Below, in pieces: positions 1 through 5,323 of a stretch of 6,963 bases of DNA. The translations under genes were made by a program, and so were the position numbers. The number at the start of each line of letters is the position of its first letter. Within the stretch, counting starts at the first letter, position 1. Location of the stretch: NCBI GenBank assembly GCA_023433185.1, contig JAEZEN010000033.1, positions 1 to 6,963 on the forward strand, given 5' to 3'. A model generated the notes under the pieces. The model was not told where the DNA came from and did not search any database. It saw nothing but the letters and a program-made list of their open reading frames with translations. This stretch comes from Pseudomonadota bacterium. Lineage in GTDB: Bacteria > Pseudomonadota > Alphaproteobacteria > Rhizobiales > Kaistiaceae.

Positions 1-1
1 C

Positions 2-694
2 GACTTCACGGTGCACGCAGGCGAGGTCGTCGGCATCGCCGGCCTCGTCGGCAGCGGCCGTTCGACCCTCCTCAAGTCGCTCTTCGGTCTGCTCGGGGAT
101 AGCCGCGGCCGGGTGGCGCTCGCCGGCAGGCGCATCGACGCGCTGACCCCGCATGAGCGCGTCCGTACCGGGCTCGCACTTGTCCCCGAGGACCGCCGGG
201 GCGAGGGGCTGGTCGCTCAGCACTCCCTGGTCAGCAACGTCGCGCTCCCGAGTCTCGCCGACCTGATGGGGCGCATCCCCGGGGTGGTGTCACGCCGCGG
301 GGAGACGTCCCTTTTCCTCAGCTATCGCGAGGCGCTTCACATCGTCTGCCGCGAGCCGGGAGAGCCGGCCTCCGCCCTCTCCGGCGGCAACCAGCAGAAG
401 GTGGTATTCGCCAAGTGGCTCGCGACGCGTCCGCGGCTGCTCCTGCTCGACGAGCCGACCGCCGGCGTGGACGTGAACGCCAAGGCCGAAATGCGGGGCC
501 TCGTGCGCGAGGCGGCCGAGCGCGGCCTCGCCGTGCTCCTCGTCACCTCCGAGCTCGACGAATTGGCGGAGCTGGCGGACCGGCTCCTCTTTCTCATCGA
601 CGGTCGGCTGGTGCCGGTCGATGCGGCGCCCCGCGGCGAGGACGAGATCCGCACGACCCTCCAGGAACTGAAGGCGGCAAGGGTAGCAGCATGA
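2..694 (+). CDS. Sugar ABC importer ATP-binding protein, second nucleotide-binding domain (5' partial)
   Basis: This is the C-terminal part of a CUT2-type (RbsA/MglA-like) ATPase, which in this family has two fused nucleotide-binding domains and powers uptake of a monosaccharide or similar polyol at the inner membrane. The open frame runs off the left edge, so the first domain and the true start are missing. Visible in order are a Walker A-like loop GLVGSGRST (41-67) with Arg in place of the usual Lys, as is normal for the second domain of this family, the signature LSGGNQQK (from 377), and Walker B plus D-loop LLLLDEPTAGVDV (about 437-475). A Ser in VTSELDEL occupies the H-loop position, also usual for this half. 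The TGA stop lies inside ATGA, overlapping the permease start by 4 nt, so the two are coupled. The family call is firm. The sugar cannot be read from this domain. Confidence 0.95.
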   Translation, partial: DFTVHAGEVVGIAGLVGSGRSTLLKSLFGLLGDSRGRVALAGRRIDALTPHERVRTGLALVPEDRRGEGLVAQHSLVSNVALPSLADLMGRIPGVVSRRGETSLFLSYREALHIVCREPGEPASALSGGNQQKVVFAKWLATRPRLLLLDEPTAGVDVNAKAEMRGLVREAAERGLAVLLVTSELDELAELADRLLFLIDGRLVPVDAAPRGEDEIRTTLQELKAARVAA

Positions 695-1665
695 CCGGGG
701 TAACGATGGAATCGCCCGCCGCAAGCCGCACGTCGTCATGGGCCACCCGGGTCCGGCGCCTCGTGCGTGACCACATCACCTTCATCGTGTTCGGCTTCAT
801 CACGCTCTTCTTCATCGTCTACGCGCCGAACTTCGCCTCGCTTGCCACCGCGAACGCCATCGGCCGCATCACGGCGGTGGTCTCGATCATGGCGATCGGC
901 ATGACGATGGTGATCATGTGCCGGGAGATCGATCTCTCCGTGGGCGCCCTCGCGAGCCTCTCGGCGATGCTCGGGGCGCTCCTCATGCAGACCGGCATCA
1001 ATCACTGGCTCGCCATCCCCGTGATGCTCGCCTTCGGCGGCGCGATCGGGCTCGTGAACGGGCTTCTCGTCACCCGTCTCCGAATCCCGTCCTTCCTCGT
1101 GACGCTCGGGATGCTGAGCATTCTGTCCGGCACGGCCCTCACCATCACCGGGACGCTGCCGGTTCCGATCGGCGATCGCACGCTCGGCCTGGTGCTTGCC
1201 AATGGCAACTTCCTCGGCCTGCCCGCCGCGGTGTGGTGGACGCTCGCGTTCGCCGTCGCCGGCTTCTACATCCTCCACATGACCGTGATCGGCCGGCAGA
1301 TGGCGGCGACCGGCGGCAACGAGGCCGCGGCGCGCTTCTCCGGGGTCGATGTCGATCGCGTCAAGGTCATCGCGTTTGCGATCTGCGGCGCCTGCGCGTC
1401 GTTCGCCGGCCTGATGCTCGCCGCCCGCGCCTCGGCCGGAAACCCGACCGTCGGCGTCGGGCTCGAACTGAACGTCATCGCGGCGGTCATCATCGGCGGC
1501 ACCAGCCTCTTCGGTGGCCGCGGCACCGTCATCGGCTCCGTGGTCGGCGCCATCTTCATCGGCATCCTCGCCTTCGGCCTGGTGGTGATCGGCCTGTCAT
1601 CGACGATCCAGGAGATCGTGAAGGGCATCGTGATCATCCTGGCGGTATCCCTCAACCGCCGCTGA
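691..1665 (+). CDS. Sugar ABC importer permease, RbsC-like
   Basis: This encodes a 324-residue inner-membrane permease of the CUT2 (ribose/xylose/galactose) family, a normal full length. It would form the transmembrane channel worked by the ATPase encoded just upstream. The sequence is a string of hydrophobic spans beginning near residue 29. It includes the family motif EIDLSVGAL (79-87), the cytoplasmic coupling-loop region IGRQMAATGG followed by ARFSGVDVDRVK (200-225), and the conserved IIGGTSLFGGRGT (267-279) before the last spans. The family often has GGIDLSVG, whereas here CREIDLSVG is seen. The ATG start is chosen because it overlaps the ATPase stop as ATGA and gives a plausible cytoplasmic N-terminus. 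No periplasmic binding protein or catabolic gene lies in the window, so the substrate stays unknown. Confidence 0.95.
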   Translation: MTGVTMESPAASRTSSWATRVRRLVRDHITFIVFGFITLFFIVYAPNFASLATANAIGRITAVVSIMAIGMTMVIMCREIDLSVGALASLSAMLGALLMQTGINHWLAIPVMLAFGGAIGLVNGLLVTRLRIPSFLVTLGMLSILSGTALTITGTLPVPIGDRTLGLVLANGNFLGLPAAVWWTLAFAVAGFYILHMTVIGRQMAATGGNEAAARFSGVDVDRVKVIAFAICGACASFAGLMLAARASAGNPTVGVGLELNVIAAVIIGGTSLFGGRGTVIGSVVGAIFIGILAFGLVVIGLSSTIQEIVKGIVIILAVSLNRR

Positions 1666-1729
1666 ATCGTCCGGACAGGATCGCGCAACCGACGATGCCG
1701 CGGCCAGGCGCCGCCCGCCGCAACGCGCT
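1666..1729. other. Short spacer between permease gene and IS debris
   Basis: This is GC-rich non-coding DNA after the permease stop. I see no convincing hairpin-plus-U-tract terminator and no gene. The first recognisable transposase-derived sequence begins around 1730. Confidence 0.5.
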
Positions 1730-1855
1730 ATGGGGCCTCAACAGGTTGTCCGGGCGGAGTTGGAGTCAGCTGATTGGCGGCTATTGATCGTAGGCTGCCT
1801 TGCGGGCGATACCAGTTGTATCGCTGGAGCCAGAACGACAGCTCGCCGGACGGCG
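1730..1855 (-). pseudogene. Degenerate C-terminal scrap of an IS481-type transposase
   Basis: Read on the minus strand, 1791-1835 encodes FWLQRYNWYRPQGSL. This matches the well-known C-terminal pattern of IS481-family transposases (WLHRYNWHRPHGSL). After a one-base frame change, 1730-1780 gives PIS, a stop, LQLRPDNLLR. This corresponds to the family ending PISRLGLxxDNLLRLH, with one Arg codon turned into TGA. Only about 40 codons survive, with a frameshift and a stop, so the piece is non-functional. Its upstream side breaks off near 1850-1858, where the plus-strand transposase remnant begins. The family assignment comes from remembered motif patterns, not from a search. Confidence 0.7.
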
Positions 1856-2443
1856 ACCGAGCTGCTGGTGCGCAAGCTCGCCGGTGACGTGCGGGTTCCC
1901 GCCAGGTCGACGGTGCATGCCGTGCTCGACCGTGGGCACAAGGCCGTCGCCTGCCGACGCACCCAATGACCTGTGGTGCGCCGACTTCGAGGGCGCGATC
2001 AAGCTTGGCGACGGCCGCTATTGTCACCCCCCGACGGTCGCCGACCAGGCCTTGCGCATGATCCTGACCTGCGAAGCGCTTGAATCGACGAAGGAGTTGC
2101 CGGTCCTCAAGGCCTTCCTGCGGCTGTTCCGGGCACGCGGCCTGCCCATGGCGATCAGAAGCGACAACGGGCTGCCGTTCGCTTCGCCCAACGGGCTCTA
2201 CAACCTGTCGAAGCTGTCCGTCTGGTGGTTGAGGCTCGGCATTGGCATCGAGAGGATCAAGCCCGGCAATCCGCAAGAGAACGGCCGCCACGAGCACATG
2301 CACCGCACCCTCAAGCAGGAGACGGCGCGTCCGCCGGGCATGAACGCTCTCCAGCAGCAGGACCGCTTCGACGCCTTCGTCAGACCTTGCAGACCATCGA
2401 CAACCCGTTCGGCACGAGGTTGTCACCCATGTCTCAGGGATAA
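1853..2443 (+). pseudogene. IS481-family transposase remnant with two internal deletions
   Basis: This is a DDE transposase remnant lacking the N-terminal helix-turn-helix region. Frame 2 begins with TELLVRKLAGDVRVPARSTV and HAVLDR (to 1933). Roughly 20-25 expected residues are then missing and the frame shifts to frame 3 at APNDLWCADF (from 1959). The integrase core continues cleanly with all three putative catalytic acids: Asp in CADF (1983-1985), Asp in RSDNG (2163-2165) and Glu in GRHEHMH (2292-2294). After FDAFV (ends 2381) a second deletion joins it to frame 2 QTLQTIDNPFGTRLSPMSQG, ending at TAA 2441-2443. That segment resembles the extreme C-terminus of such transposases (TLQPLDNPFG...LPMS). 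Two frame changes and lost segments make it a pseudogene, although much of the core still looks recent. Confidence 0.85.
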
Positions 2444-2464
2444 GCTGTTGCCCATGTCTCAGGG
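2419..2464 (+). repeat. Direct repeat CCCATGTCTCAGGG, two copies, in the IS right end
   Basis: GTTG-TCA-CCCATGTCTCAGGG (2419-2439) and GTTG-CCCATGTCTCAGGG (2447-2464) are near-identical direct repeats 28 nt apart. The first overlaps the last transposase codons (SPMSQG). Duplicated end motifs of this style are familiar in IS481-like elements and probably serve as transposase-binding sites. Confidence 0.75.
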
Positions 2465-2480
2465 CCGTACACGATCTTGT

Positions 2481-2530
2481 TGGCGACCCCGGCAGGAATC
2501 GAACCTGCGACCAATAGCTTAGAAGGCTCT
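2481..2530 (-). tRNA. 3' fragment of tRNA-Arg (UCU), probable integration attachment site (att core)
   Basis: Read on the minus strand, this is the 3' part of a tRNA. It shows the anticodon loop CTTCTAA (2525-2519) with anticodon TCT, anticodon-stem 3' strand GCTAT, variable loop TGGTC, T arm GCAGG-TTCGATT-CCTGC (2508-2492), acceptor 3' strand CGGGGTC, discriminator G and encoded CCA (2483-2481). The 5' stem strand AGAGC pairs at four of five positions (28-42 mismatched). Further 5' there is no D arm and no GACCCCG to close the acceptor stem, so the tRNA is incomplete. An integrase gene follows 84 nt to the right. A tRNA 3' end beside int is the classic att site, so this is probably the duplicated 3' end at one boundary of an integrated element. 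Confidence 0.9.
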
Positions 2531-2556
2531 CAGGTCGCCCAGTGAAATCAAGGGCG

Positions 2557-2608
2557 TTTCAGACTGCCGAGGCCCCTAATCGGACCCGAAATGGCCCGGA
2601 GTCTGAAA
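2557..2608. repeat. Inverted repeat between int stop and att site
   Basis: TTTCAGACT (2557-2565) and AGTCTGAAA (2600-2608) are a perfect 9-bp inverted pair separated by 34 nt. Inner GGCC copies (2571-2574 and 2593-2596) could extend the pairing. It lies 5 nt past the integrase stop and 27 nt from the tRNA fragment. It could be a pair of integrase arm-type binding sites or a hairpin ending the leftward operon. No U-tract follows, which weakens the terminator reading. Confidence 0.6.
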
Positions 2609-2613
2609 GGAGA

Positions 2614-3798
2614 TCAGCCCGATCCGACGTCGCCAGCACCCTTCCGGAGCCGCCGGCGACCGCGGCGACGGGCGTCGTCGACGCTGATGACGACGGCGCG
2701 GTCGACCGGAGCATAGGTCTTGTGGAGCTTCGATGAGGTGTCGATCGAGTTCGCCATCTTGGAGGCGATGCTGGACGCCGTCGCGTCGCCGGCGACGGCC
2801 TCGACGGTGCCCGAGCGGCGCATGTCCATGAGACGCCGCCGATCGCCGGGAAAGGCGAGCTCGCGCACCGCGGCGAAGTCGTCGGCGAGCGTGAACTGGC
2901 TGTAGGGTGACTTGCTCCGGTTCCGGAACAGGTATGCGTCTTCCAGCAGCTCCAGGCCGAGCGCCGCGAGGTAGGCGTCAACGAGCCGCGCCGTCCGTCG
3001 TGATGTCGTGCCGATCGTCGCCCGCCCCGTCTTGGCCCTCCCCTCGGCGGTGAGATCGAACCACAGACCGGCCGCGTCGCTCCGGAGGTGTCGCTGCCGG
3101 ATGGAACGTGCATCGACCGGCGAGAACTGGGTATCCCAGCAGATGCCGATGATCGCGGCGAGCCCGTGGTAGCGATGCCGGATCGCCGCCTTGACCAGGC
3201 GCACGGTCTCGCCCTCGCTCCATGTCTGATGCCGCGGCTGAGGAGCGACGTTGCGCATGCCCCGGGAGGGATCGGCGCCGCGCTCGCAATAGTGCATCGC
3301 CGCCATGACGGTCCACAACGCGCGCCAGACCTTGACCGCCTTGTGGGTGGCGTCGACCCCGTCGCGCGCCGTCAGGCGCTGGCGCCATAGCGACATGTCC
3401 TCGAGGGTGACCGTCATCGGGTCGAGATCGCCGAAATAGGGGCGGATGCGCCGGCGCCACGCCGGCCACCAGATCTTGTCCCGGGTGCCGGGTGCCTTCT
3501 TTCGCCACTCCTCGAGGCGGAGGTAGCGCTGGAACGCCTCGCCGACCGAGCCGCGCGGGTAGCTGACGGCCGCCTCGGCAGTTTCCGGCGTCGCGTCGGC
3601 TGGCTCGACCTGGGGCCGCACGCCGGCGAGGCGGTGGCCGTCCCAATCGCGATTGAGCCGCTCGGCGGCTGCCCAGGCGTCGGGGCCGTCGGCGCCAAGG
3701 CTGCGCAACCGGAAGCCTGCGGCTTTCATCCTGGCCGTGGGCTGCCAATAGCCGCGGCCGTTCCGCACGACGTAGTGACGGATCCTCACCCTACCCAT
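2614..3798 (-). CDS. int: Divergent tyrosine recombinase (integrase)
   Basis: This 394-residue protein should catalyse site-specific integration and excision at the adjacent tRNA-Arg att site. The N-terminal half (to about residue 190) looks like the arm/core-binding region and the rest is the catalytic domain. Putative catalytic residues are Arg231 (VDARSI), Lys256 (AKTGR), Arg327 in MDMRRSG and the nucleophile Tyr362 (LHKTYAP). Where the family usually has HxxR, the sequence reads MDMR. Where His or Trp is usual it reads KMANS (Asn350). A basic tail, DDARRRGRRRL, follows. I recall this MRRSG...MANS...KTYAP arrangement from alphaproteobacterial prophage integrases, so it is probably a natural subfamily and not decay. 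The ATG at 3798 is preferred over an in-frame ATG at 3840: it has GGAGA upstream and overlaps the xis-like stop by 8 nt. Confidence 0.88.
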   Translation of the reverse strand: MGRVRIRHYVVRNGRGYWQPTARMKAAGFRLRSLGADGPDAWAAAERLNRDWDGHRLAGVRPQVEPADATPETAEAAVSYPRGSVGEAFQRYLRLEEWRKKAPGTRDKIWWPAWRRRIRPYFGDLDPMTVTLEDMSLWRQRLTARDGVDATHKAVKVWRALWTVMAAMHYCERGADPSRGMRNVAPQPRHQTWSEGETVRLVKAAIRHRYHGLAAIIGICWDTQFSPVDARSIRQRHLRSDAAGLWFDLTAEGRAKTGRATIGTTSRRTARLVDAYLAALGLELLEDAYLFRNRSKSPYSQFTLADDFAAVRELAFPGDRRRLMDMRRSGTVEAVAGDATASSIASKMANSIDTSSKLHKTYAPVDRAVVISVDDARRRGRRRLRKGAGDVGSG

Positions 3799-4075
3799 TG
3801 CCGATCGTCTCCAGCCGCGCACGGAGCAGCATGCCAGCATCGCGCGCGCGGGTGGATACGGTCAACTCGGGGAACAGACGGGCGTGGCGGAGATGGCGCC
3901 AGCGGTCGATGGCGTCGAGGTCGAACATGCCGGTCGTCTCGTCCGGCCCGGGGAAGCCACGATCGAGCAGCTCGGGGAGTCGCTCGCGGAACGCCGCCTC
4001 GGTGAGCCCAAGCCGCCGCGCCGCCGCGTCTGGCGGAACATCGCGAGGCTCGACCCGGAAGCGCCGGCCGCTCAC
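3791..4075 (-). CDS. Small xis-like (excisionase-type) DNA-binding protein
   Basis: This encodes 94 residues from a GTG start preceded by a strong GGAGG (4083-4087, 7-nt spacer). Residues 13-60 contain DAAARRLGLTEAAFRERLP, then RGFPGPDETTGMFDLDAIDRW. This is a helix-turn-helix or winged-helix pattern like AlpA/MerR-type proteins found directly upstream of alphaproteobacterial phage integrases. The RGFPxPDxxTGxxDLDAIDRW stretch would be the wing and following helix. It overlaps int by 8 nt, so the two are co-translated. Position and fold suggest a recombination directionality factor that steers the integrase to excision, and perhaps represses its own promoter. The excisionase role is inferred from context. 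A plain transcription regulator is the alternative. Confidence 0.75.
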   Translation of the reverse strand: MSGRRFRVEPRDVPPDAAARRLGLTEAAFRERLPELLDRGFPGPDETTGMFDLDAIDRWRHLRHARLFPELTVSTRARDAGMLLRARLETIGNG

Positions 4076-4077
4076 GA

Positions 4078-4470
4078 TCAGGCCTCCGGATCCGGGTTGG
4101 CCAGCTCGATCAGGATGGCGGCGTGGCAGATGTCCGCCTCATAGGGCCTTGGCAGGGGGCATGTGCACGCGAGGTTCTTGCCGGCGAGCTCGGGCAGAAG
4201 GACGAGCACGCGGCGACGGAGGGCGGCGGTCTCGTCGCCGACCTCGGCATCGCTCGCGGCGCCGGTGATCCAGGTGCGATGCAGGGCGACGGCCTGCTCG
4301 CGAGACATGCCGGTCCCCTCGCCGACCCGCCACGGATTGCCGAACAGCCCGCGGAAGACGCCGCTCCTCGTGACGCTGACAGCCTCACGGCCGTTTATGG
4401 CGCGGCTCAGCTCCTGGAGGTTGAAGCCGGCGCGCCGTGAGAGCTGCAGGCGGACGGGTCGGATGCTCAT
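4078..4470 (-). CDS. DUF4326 domain protein
   Basis: This 130-residue protein matches the pattern of DUF4326, a small family common in phages and mobile elements and without an established reaction. It begins with a basic strand RPVRLQLSRRAGF (4-16). It then shows GNPWRVG (44-50), a helix with ALHRTW (62-67), GKNLACTCPL (97-106, Cys102 and Cys104) and CHAAILIELAN (115-125), corresponding to the family's CHADVLLELAN. The Cys-x-Cys and Cys-His pairs suggest metal or nucleotide-ligand binding, but this is inference. The ATG at 4470 has AGAGGT upstream (4481-4476) and lies inside the previous reading frame. The TGA stop is 2 nt before the xis-like GTG. Interior lengths look normal for the family. 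Confidence 0.85.
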   Translation of the reverse strand: MSIRPVRLQLSRRAGFNLQELSRAINGREAVSVTRSGVFRGLFGNPWRVGEGTGMSREQAVALHRTWITGAASDAEVGDETAALRRRVLVLLPELAGKNLACTCPLPRPYEADICHAAILIELANPDPEA

Positions 4471-4606
4471 CGCGGACCTCTACCGTGTCGGAGCCGAGCA
4501 GGCGGGCATCGTGGATCGCCTCTTCCCTGGTCGCATAGCCGCCGCCATAGCCGCCGAGGCAGCACCAGGCCCAGCGTTCGCCCTCAGGATAGACGATCGC
4601 CGGCAT
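4385..4606 (-). CDS. Small hypothetical phage-type protein
   Basis: This is a 73-residue frame whose ATG sits 1 nt after the TGA of the upstream gene (TGACATG). I do not recognise a family. The first 50 residues look protein-like: WAWCCLGGYGGGYATREEAIHDAR (17 onward) suggests a beta hairpin followed by a helix, as in small phage proteins that carry a single alpha/beta domain, and DEHPTRP follows. The last part, ARRLQPPGAEPRHKRP, overlaps the first 86 nt of the DUF4326 gene and reads as low-information sequence, so the functional domain probably ends before it. The strongest support is its exact fit between two well-supported genes. It could be spurious, but the spacing argues against that. 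Confidence 0.6.
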   Translation of the reverse strand: MPAIVYPEGERWAWCCLGGYGGGYATREEAIHDARLLGSDTVEVRDEHPTRPPAALTARRLQPPGAEPRHKRP

Positions 4607-4607
4607 G

Positions 4608-4865
4608 TCATAGCTCGAGGCTCCGTTGTGCCTTCTGGCGGCGGTCGGGGCGGAGGCCGAGTTCGTCGGCCTTCCAGCGTCGCAGGCGGATCGTCACCTC
4701 GGTGCCGATCGCGATGCGCTCGACCGCCAGGTCGTCCGGACCGAACAGGACGCTCCGCGGGATCCACACCGTCTCGCGATCGTCTCGCGCGCGATCCACC
4801 AGGATGGCCCTGTCGCCGACGCGGCGGAGGGTGGTGGTGACGGTGACGTAGGCGTCGCGGGTCAC
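4608..4865 (-). CDS. Small conserved-looking phage protein of unknown function
   Basis: This encodes 85 residues from GTG 4865, chosen because the GTG overlaps the upstream TGA as GTGA and GGAGAAG (4877-4871) lies 5 nt upstream. A longer ATG-started frame (from 4943) would run 79 nt into the upstream gene and is not needed. The pattern is short beta strands: YVTVTTTLRR, RAILVDR, ETVWIPRSVLF, then GTEVTIRLRRWKADELGL. It resembles a common small-protein layout in phages and plasmids (AhLV...E-hWIPxS...G-EV...W-A-E-GL), presumably a small beta barrel. No catalytic residues stand out and I know no function for this type. Confidence 0.75.
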   Translation of the reverse strand: MTRDAYVTVTTTLRRVGDRAILVDRARDDRETVWIPRSVLFGPDDLAVERIAIGTEVTIRLRRWKADELGLRPDRRQKAQRSLEL

Positions 4866-5323
4866 AGCGGCTTCTCCGCCATCTGGGCAGCGAGCTTGGC
4901 CCGGGCCTCGGTGCTGTTCAGCCAGTTCAGGTATCCCCGGCACAGGCGCAGCTTCCTGACGTTCGGCTTGCCGTCGCGACCCTTGGGATAGGCGAAGCCG
5001 TCATCGCCCCCGGGCTCGATCGGCACGCCCTTGTGGCAATAGAATCTGCCGTCCCACCAGCCGAGCTGATCGACGATCGATCGCCATTTCTCCGGCGTCT
5101 CGTGCTCCGGCGAGCCTTTCCGAAAGGCGCAGTTGTTGCAGGGGTGCCGGAACGAGCAGGCCGGATCTGACCTGTCCCAGACCTCGGCCTCCTCGAACGG
5201 CTCCCACGCCGTCGCGCAGTTGGCGCAGACACGGATGATCGAGGCGTAGAAGTTCGTGACGTCGTTCGAGACGTCTCCGTGCTTCCGCGACCCGCAGCGC
5301 GGACACTGGTCGGCGCCCTTCAC
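4862..5323 (-). CDS. Cysteine-rich protein: zinc-ribbon plus CxxC...CH...C module
   Basis: This encodes 153 residues from GTG 5323. The start overlaps the DUF5131 stop as GTGA and has a strong GGAGG (5335-5331). An upstream ATG extension from 5425 would only translate the end of the neighbour. The N-terminus is a four-Cys zinc-ribbon-like unit, CPRCGS (Cys7, Cys10) and CANC (Cys33, Cys36). A second cluster follows: PCNNCAFRKGS (Cys62, Cys65), FYCHKG (Cys96, His97) and LCRGYLNW (Cys128). The CxxCxFR...CHK...CxG order resembles small phage or bacterial proteins grouped as DUF6283. I offer that from memory and with caution. Both clusters could bind metal. Its coupling to the three-Cys DUF5131 gene suggests a shared pathway, but the function is unknown. 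Confidence 0.82.
   Translation of the reverse strand: MKGADQCPRCGSRKHGDVSNDVTNFYASIIRVCANCATAWEPFEEAEVWDRSDPACSFRHPCNNCAFRKGSPEHETPEKWRSIVDQLGWWDGRFYCHKGVPIEPGGDDGFAYPKGRDGKPNVRKLRLCRGYLNWLNSTEARAKLAAQMAEKPL

Larger units (their letters stand above)
1853..2471 (+). mobile_element. Truncated IS481-like insertion sequence, right end probably near 2471
   Basis: The element is truncated at its left side, where it meets the minus-strand transposase scrap near 1853. On the right, the transposase stop is followed by a repeated terminal motif and then GGGCCGTACA ending at 2471. Elements of this type often end in ...ACA, giving TGT at the outer tip, so I place the right end there. No matching left inverted repeat is visible. 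The boundary is therefore an inference. Confidence 0.55.

Noticed and set aside
415..690. Upstream extension of the permease reading frame
   Set aside because: It would lie wholly inside the ATPase gene with an Arg/Ala-rich nonsense composition. The ATGA start at 691 fits the family length.
1806..1822. Small inverted repeat CGATAC-N5-GTATCG
   Set aside because: It lies inside remnant transposase codons and is short enough to occur by chance.
1728..2426. A long 232-residue open frame on the minus strand
   Set aside because: Most of it is the antisense of the plus-strand transposase core. Only the part near 1728-1855 resembles a transposase, as a degenerate C-terminus.
2444..2522. Extension of the transposase frame past the IS end, giving a WRPRQESNLRP-type tail
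   Set aside because: This peptide is the well-known artefact of translating the antisense of a tRNA 3' end. The transposase stop is at 2441-2443 in the other frame.
2542..2736. Small plus-strand open frame over the int 3' end
   Set aside because: It is mainly antisense to the integrase tail, with no SD and no recognisable protein pattern.
4866..4943. ATG-started N-terminal extension of the 85-residue protein
   Set aside because: It overlaps the end of the upstream Cys-rich gene. The GTGA-coupled GTG with a good SD explains the start better.
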